A DNA stretch of 64,000 nt, from assembly GCF_000346465.2 (NCBI RefSeq), contig NC_034014.1:11475582-11539581 (forward strand). Direction: 5' to 3'. Below the pieces are notes generated by a model. It did no database searches, had not been told where the DNA came from, and saw nothing but the letters and a program-made list of their open reading frames with translations. Shown in pieces: positions 57,816-64,000 of this stretch. Both the position numbers and the translations under genes were made by a program. This stretch comes from Prunus persica. Lineage: Eukaryota > Streptophyta > Magnoliopsida > Rosales > Rosaceae. Position 1 is the stretch's first letter, and every line of letters begins with the position of its first letter.

Positions 57816-60469
57816 ATGTCTGGAGGAAGTCTCCTGTTTGCTGCTTACACAGTTCTCCTTCTTCTTCTTCTTCTTCATGTTCCTTCCTCTTGTTCCCACA
57901 CAGCTTCCAATGATAACTCTGATTGTACCCGTTCTTGTGGAAATATTAACATAAGCTCTCCATTCCGATTGAAAGGAGACTCTAAACACTGCGGCGTCAG
58001 CGACAAAAGCTACGAGCTATCTTGTGAGGCCAAGGGAAATGGTACTACTCATCATGCAGTGCTATACTTGTTATCAGGAAAGTATTATGTACAAGCAATC
58101 AATTACAATAACTTCGCAATCCGACTTGTGGATGCTGGCGTTCACAAGATCAAGGACAACTACTTCTCCCACCCACTCTACTCCTTGACCTCCTTCAACT
58201 TTTCTTATTACTCCGATTATACAGGTCCTTATTATTGGAACCTAAGAGGATCAATGTCTATAATCTTCCTGAGCTGTGAAAATCCAATGAATCCTTCCGA
58301 TCTCATTGTTGAAACAGCTCCATGCATCAGTGGGGTCAACAACTATTCTTCTTCCAATTCTTCTTTCTCCAATTTAACAACATATTCTTATTTCATAAAA
58401 TCCAATTTAACAACATACGACTTGGGGGATTCCTGCAAAATAACACTAATGGTTATGGTGTCCCCTTCAACTGAGGAGCACATGACGTCTTGCAAAGGAA
58501 TATATAATGAAATAGCGCATGGCTTTGAACTCTCATGGGAACCTTGCAGTCCGAACAGCACCGCCATTGCAGTTTCATGCTCGCCAGAAGGTTAGACAAT
58601 TGCCAAACCTTTAAATTATAAATTATATATTAAAGATGGCTTATTTACTATAGTAGCCTCTGAAACTATGTCAAATATCAGTTTTACCCCTGGAAGTTAA
58701 ACTGTAATTTCCAACCGTTACTAAGCTAATGTTACAGTTTTCTTTTCGATGTAGCACCCTGGCTCATGAAGATAATAATATTACAGTTTTCTTTTCAAAA
58801 TTTGTGTGTATAATTTATGTTGGTCTAACCAGAATTCTCTTTATGCTTATGTTACTGTCTTCTTTCGCAATGTAGCACCCTGGTCAAGAGAAATCCCTTG
58901 GTACAACGAGATCATAATGCTCATAATCGAGAAAGTAGGCGAGTGGATCCCTCAACTTTGTAAATAGACGTTTACTTTTCTTTGGCCTTTTCGCTTGACT
59001 AACCACCTTAGTCATTCCATTGATCGATTGATTTCTTTACTTCTGTTGCAGGATACCGTATTCACCCCATATATGCGTTCTTAGGCTTTGACAGGCTTTT
59101 CTCTATGGGTGGTTACAGATTATACCTTGGCCAGCTTCTGGGATGTGCAGTCGCTCCCCTAGGTAAGAGAATACTTGTGTGGATCACTGGAACATTAATA
59201 TTCTTATTTTGATTGAGATGGATTTGCAAAGGGAGTATATTATTATTATTATTATTATTATTATTATCATTATTATACTTCGTGTTCATTAATTCCATTT
59301 TTGTGAAACATGCAGTACTATACTTAGCAGCCAAATTTACAATTGGTTTTCCCTTTGTAACTGCACTGCTAATATATAAATGGCGAAGGAGGCACTTGTC
59401 AATGTATGAGAATATAGAAGACTTTCTACAGAGTAATAATAATCTCATGCCAATAAGGTACTCTTACTCGGACATCAAAAAGATGGCAAGAGGTTTCAAG
59501 GACAAATTGGGTGAAGGAGGCTATGGCTCTGTATACAAGGCAAAGCTCCGCAGCGGTCACCTTGTAGCCATCAAGATGTTAGGCAAGTCCAAAACTAATA
59601 ACGGCCAAGACTTTATCAATGAGGTTGCTACCATTGGAAGGATTCGTCATGTTAACGTGGTGCGACTTATTGGCTTCTGTGTTGAAGGTTCAAAACGTGC
59701 TCTTCTATATGATTTCATGTCTAATGGGTCTCTTGAGAAATACATTTTTTCTCAACAAGGAGATGTGTCTTTAAGTTGCCATAAAATATTTGAAATCGCA
59801 CTTGGAGTGGCTCGTGGTATTGATTACCTCCATCAAGGCTGTGACATGCAAATTTTGCACTTTGACATCAAGCCTCACAACATTCTTCTAAACGAGAATT
59901 TTACTCCCAAGGTCTCTGATTTTGGGTTAGCAAAGCTATACCCATTGGATAATAGCATTGTATCTTTGACTGCAGCAAGAGGAACCATGGGATACATTGC
60001 TCCAGAACTGTTCTACAAAAACATTGGAGGTGTTTCGTACAAAGCTGATGTGTATAGTTTCGGAATGCTATTGATGGAAATGGCTGGTAGAAGGAAAAAC
60101 CTGAATGCGGGTATAGAACAATCAAGCCAATTTAGCCAAATCTACTTTCCGACATGGGTTTCTGATCAGTTGAAGGCAGGAAAGGACATAGAAATAGGAG
60201 ATGATGCAACAGATGAGGAAAAGAAGATCATAAAGAAGATGATGATGGTGGCTTTATGGTGCATACAAATGAAGCCTATCGAACGCCCTTCAATGAATAA
60301 AGTAGTGGAGATGCTTGAAGGAGAAATTGAGACCCTCCAAATGCCTCCAAGGCCTTTCTTATACCCACAACAAATTCCTGCAGATGAAGTTGGTGTGGAC
60401 AATCGAAGTCCCTGTGCATCAAGTGCTTCAGAATCTGAAGAGATTACTTTGATTGCGAATGCAAATTAA
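57816..60469 (+). CDS. LRK10L-type receptor-like kinase, 700 aa, four exons
   Basis: Exons 57816-58590, 58876-58938, 59052-59162 and 59316-60469 join in phase 1 throughout (2103 nt). The ATG at 57816 starts [15 protein letters not shown], a signal peptide. The extracellular part opens with [18 protein letters not shown] (GUB_WAK_bind) and has many N-glycosylation sites. The membrane segment is about residues 317-339, followed by KWRRRH. The kinase has [17 protein letters not shown] (Lys403), LHFDIKPHN (non-RD), DFGLAKL, a GTMGYIAPE end and full C-lobe. Intron 2 would use a GC donor (58939-58940) where the paralogue has GT. The Cys-rich end of exon 1 is shortened relative to 30169-31027. Intron 3 holds an (ATT)n run. 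Plasma-membrane signalling role, ligand unknown; splicing is predicted by phase and homology. Confidence 0.88.
59237..59278. repeat. (ATT)n microsatellite in intron 3 of the kinase
   Basis: About twelve ATT units with one interruption. The decayed paralogue has a shorter run near 31465-31535, so length varies between copies. Confidence 0.85.
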
Positions 60470-61973
60470 GTGAATTAATATTAGTCACGATGTGGATCTA
60501 TGTAAGGGAAAGTTAGCAGCTCTACTCTGTATTTGATCATAGCACAAATATGTTTACATGTTGTAATTGATTTAAGCAAATAATCAGCCTCTGGCTTTGG
60601 TTATTGTTTGAGAAACTGCCTGCCAGAAATGCAATGACTTGAACTTTGATGACAAATAGGTTTACCCAAATGAATTGCCCCAGAGAAACAATTCATTTGT
60701 ATATGGATATGTTATCGAGTGGGCTTATTATGCTTGAATCAAGGGTTCAAAATTAAACAAGACCCTATACGTCAAATAATCTCCATATCTGAATTAGAAT
60801 CCAGTTCTACCGACAATGACTAAACCATATGTAAGAGTTTACAGACTCAGAGCAAAGCTACAGACTTGGATTTGGACCAAAGTGAAACTCAAACTCAAAC
60901 TCAAAAACCTTAGTGCAAGTCCCTAACCTCCTTAATTTCTAGGGCTGAAATCTGATGCAACTCTGATGTGGAAATACCATACCCCTTTTGTGAACTAGAG
61001 CTTAATGGAGCCAGCAATTTGGGCTAAAAGATTGAAAAGTGCAAACTACACGACTGAACCACAGACAGGAACAAAGAAAAAGCTTAAAAAACATTAGCCT
61101 AAGCTGCACAATCCACGTTGGCCGACCGTGGAGACCTTCCAAAGGGAAGTGCCAGTTTCACTAAATTCTAAATTCTTAACATAGGAATATGGCAGACAAA
61201 CTTGATTAACAAATAAATTAAAAGAAAAAAACTGCAACTAAACCAATCTGATAAGTGGTAGAGTGGTATAATCTTCTCTTCTGACATAGATAACACACAT
61301 CACAGAAGTAGAAGACATTGCTGTTAAAACTAAAAGTTACACACATTCTATACACAACTCTGTTATTAGATCATTGATCCCATCCTCAACCCTAAAAAAA
61401 GCTCTTGATTTTTGAACATATATCCCAACCATCTTCAAATCCACTAGGATCGGCAAAGCCTATAGATGTTCTAAACAACCACTCATAAGGTGGATTCAAC
61501 GAGGTTAATAACCAAAGCCAAAACAAGCATGAGACAGATTTTCTAAGCAACTACTCTGTTTCTTTCTAAATAATGTTGCCTCCATCCATTTTCAAATCCT
61601 CTAGGATAAGCAACCCTCCATCAATAAACACCGAGAGCCATTAAAGGCGAATGAGCTCTACTTGACCTCTATCAAAAAGACAACAATAATCAACTGAATA
61701 CAACAAGCAAACAAGCTCAGCTAAGATGTAGTATTTTGGGAGGAGAAACAAAAAAAAAATAAAAAAAATCAATTGCAACCATCACTAACCAGAAACAACA
61801 AAAGAATTGTAGTTAAAAATATATACAACTTAACCTAAATCCATAAACTCATCTTACTACTAATTATACAACAACACATTCTTCATTCCTAACTTGTCAC
61901 AATTTCAGAGACTTCAATTGAAAAGTGAGAGATTAAAAAAATTACCATTTGCACCAGACGCATTGCTCCCACC
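60470..61973. other. Non-coding DNA between the kinase and the NHL gene
   Basis: Convergent 3' flanks of the plus-strand kinase and the minus-strand NHL gene. No gene seen. Collinear with 32598-34165. Confidence 0.7.
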
Positions 61974-62684
61974 TCAAACAACAACCTGGCAATCTCTTGA
62001 CCCGCCGGCCAAACTACTCAATCCGCCTTTCGACGAAAGAGAAACCGCCACGCCACTGCACAAAACCCTCAAGAGCCGCCGCCTCAGCCTCCACCAACCT
62101 CTCCGAAACTCAACCCTAGCCAAAAGCTTCACGTTGAAGCTCATGCTCCCACGTGCCCTGGCCTCGTCGATGCCGCGCGCCACCGAAGCGCCAACGAACG
62201 AATTCGCCGCCGAGAAAGTCGCGTTGACAGAAGTCCGATCCTTAGTCCCCTGAGCGAACGGTGGAACCCGAGTCCCCGAAATGAAGCCGGGGCCGTAGTA
62301 GATAGAGGACTCGACGTCGTCGTATCGTATACTGAGCTTCTTGTTGGGGTTGTAGACCATGAAGCCGACGGACCACGTGCCGGTCACGGACTGCGAGGCG
62401 GAGGAGACGTTGAAGTTGGAGAGAGAAAGCGAGTCGACTCGGAAGTCGGGGACCTTGGGGCGGAGGATGAGCCAGACGACGAGGAGGATGCAGCCGACAA
62501 TGACGAAGAGGGCGATCATGGCGCCGACGAAGCGACGGATGAAGGCGGCTCGTGGGTTGTAGGCGTTGGAGTAGGGGCCTCGGGGTTGGGTTTGGGTGGG
62601 GTTGGCAGAGTATGGGTAGCCGCCGTTGGGCTGGGCGTAGGGCGGGGCCGGGTAGCCCGTGACGGGTCGGGTGGGGTCGGTCAT
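61974..62684 (-). CDS. NDR1/HIN1-like (LEA_2 domain) membrane protein, 236 aa
   Basis: Single exon from ATG 62684. Residues 1-45 are a Pro/Tyr/Gly-rich cytosolic tail (TGYPAPPYAQPNGGYPYS), followed by RAAFIRRF and a membrane segment at about residues 53-73. The rest is a LEA_2 beta-domain with the family's NPN motif (VYNPNKKLSIRYDD), SSIYYGPGFISG, a PFAQGTKDRTSV segment and a C-terminal LARVEFRRG strand ending CQVVV. Length fits NHL proteins. Members sit at the plasma membrane and some act in pathogen responses (NDR1) or membrane contact; the role here is unknown. GC content is much higher than in the flanks, which is common for intronless NHL genes. The 3' flank was copied into the other kinase block but the coding part was not. 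Confidence 0.92.
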   Translation of the reverse strand: MTDPTRPVTGYPAPPYAQPNGGYPYSANPTQTQPRGPYSNAYNPRAAFIRRFVGAMIALFVIVGCILLVVWLILRPKVPDFRVDSLSLSNFNVSSASQSVTGTWSVGFMVYNPNKKLSIRYDDVESSIYYGPGFISGTRVPPFAQGTKDRTSVNATFSAANSFVGASVARGIDEARARGSMSFNVKLLARVEFRRGWWRLRRRLLRVLCSGVAVSLSSKGGLSSLAGGSRDCQVVV

Positions 62685-64000
62685 GTTCGGGGTTTGAAGA
62701 ATTCTGGGAATTTGGGGGATTTTCGGGGTTTATCAATTTGCCGATTTTGTGGGGAAAAGCAGAAAAGAGAAACGAGAAATCTCTAAGGATATTTTTAAAG
62801 TGATTGAATTGTGGGTAAAGTAAAGAATTTGGGATTAATTAGGGTTTTTTTTAATGCGAATCGGAACAAGTTTGAGGGTTTTGCTCTTGCGCCTCATTCT
62901 TTCTTGAGTTAAAGATTTGTTCTTCCATAAATTTTGAGATAAAGACAAATACCACCGTCTGCGTGCATATTACGCGTTAATTCTGGAATCTCCTAGATTC
63001 CATTAATCTAGCCCAGTGTGATTTTAACGGATTGTTTTAGCTCACTTTACATATTGTGGGTTCCACTACTAAAATTCTATTTAAAAATATCAAAACCGTC
63101 TATGTATTTAAGTGTTTGTTTCGTATTGCTTATTTAGGGTCATAAATAATTTTTTTGAAAATTTTGAAAGTCCAACCTGTTTGGTAAAGGATAATAAAAT
63201 CACTTATTATGTGAATAATTGATGTGAGATAAAACAATTACGGAAAGCAAGTAATGAGTTACTTTCATTTTTTTATTATTATACGAGAATCAATTTTAAA
63301 GAGGCGCTTGGTTTTAATGAAACTTTCAAAATTCCAAAATTAACGACATCTTTTTCTTTCACGCGCTCGCCTCTCTTCTCCTTCCTATCGTTCATCGTTA
63401 GGCCCTCTCTTCCACATTCCTCATTCTATTGCTATCACTCTTCCATTCGTTCTTCAATTTTTGTTTTTTGATCGATTAAAGCACTCTCTACAAGCCGCAA
63501 GATTCAAGTAAGAGAAATATTAAGTTTATTTTTCTTGTCAATTTCTTTCTTCCTCATTGAGGGTTAGAGAAGCTTCTCAATATGTAATGGGTTTATTGTA
63601 CAAATCAAACTAATAAATTATGAAATTAATCAATTTCGTGTTTCATTTTAAGAATTTATGAGCCTGCATCAATGATCCCTAACTTGTTTGTTTCAATCAA
63701 CCAAATAAGTGATTAAATTGAATTTTGGCTTCTTTAATTTTGTTTTGCATCTTGTGATGGACATGCCATTGCATATGATAGCTATAAACACAACCTGAAT
63801 CTTGTGCTTTTTTTTTTTTACCTCAATCTATAAACTCAATTCGTTTTGCTTTATTATTATTATTATTATTTTCTTACATTATATCAATAATAATTAATAA
63901 AATAAGCCTACACTTTTGGGGTTGGGTTCATCAAGAACAGTCATGTTGAGCAGCAAGGACGACCTTCAGCTAGCTAGCTATCAACAACCACTATGACTAT
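62685..64000. other. Upstream region of the NHL gene and window end
   Basis: No further gene is supported. The first ~100 bp are the likely 5' leader of the NHL gene. A MITE-related fragment lies at 63105-63330, an (ATT)n run at about 63852-63871, and AT-rich DNA elsewhere. CAGCTAGCTAGCTA near 63968 is a short simple repeat. Confidence 0.6.
63105..63330. mobile_element. Partial copy of the MITE-like repeat
   Basis: Shares the order of motifs with 10534-10760: CGTATTGCTTATTTAGGG against GCATTGCTTATTTGGGG, then AAAATTTTGA, CCAACC.GTTTG, ATCACTTATTAT and GAGGCG.T.GGTTTAAT. The right half is missing. Confidence 0.45.

Noticed and set aside
62242..62736. Pro/Arg/His-rich minus-strand frame overlapping the NHL gene
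   Set aside because: Out-of-frame shadow of the GC-rich NHL coding sequence.

Overview
This is plant nuclear DNA, most likely from a eudicot; a rosaceous fruit tree or relative is my guess and is unverified. It shows introns with GT-AG borders, a cluster of leaf-rust-10-like (LRK10L) receptor kinases, and dense LTR retrotransposons. Only three genes look intact, and all lie in the last 9 kb: a divergent pair of LRK10L-type receptor kinases (55469-57517 on the minus strand, 566 aa in two exons; 57816-60469 on the plus strand, 700 aa in four exons) and an NDR1/HIN1-like (LEA_2) membrane protein (61974-62684, minus). No tRNA, rRNA or CRISPR array was seen.

Layout: 1-3034 is a large LTR. 3311-10101 is a non-autonomous LTR element with an extra partial unit in tandem and a 183-codon antisense ORF. 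11035-17624 is a second, inverted member of that family, flanked by TATCA and carrying fragments of host genes (a PEPC-kinase-like kinase, an AP2/ERF domain tail and an unrecognised ORF). 18812-19170 is a decayed kinase tail. 19355-25325 is a Ty1/Copia element flanked by CAAAG with a broken polyprotein. 28383-32597 is a decayed copy of the divergent kinase pair. 34575-35537 and 38572-39617 are further kinase scraps, separated by a solo LTR (35648-38383). 41607-47343 is the third non-autonomous element (GTTTT target duplication). 47999-50857 is a third large solo LTR (TCAAA). 50858-55468 is repeated non-coding DNA, and 55469-62684 holds the three intact genes.

The kinase cluster grew by segmental duplication: about 28.2-34.2 kb matches about 55.2-62.0 kb, and the match stops at the stop codon of the NHL gene. 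The distal copy stayed intact while the others lost exons, frames and catalytic residues. The intact kinases keep the invariant Lys, DFG and APE motifs but have HFD in place of HRD (non-RD). Non-RD kinases are often linked to immune receptors; a defence role here is inferred from family only.

The most unusual material is in the three non-autonomous retrotransposons. Their 5-6 kb internal regions lack gag and pol but share an ordered set of short hairpin-forming repeats. One array next to the primer-binding side shows compensatory changes and G-U pairs that favour folding of the sense RNA. One member also carries an antisense coiled-coil ORF that both siblings have lost by deletion.
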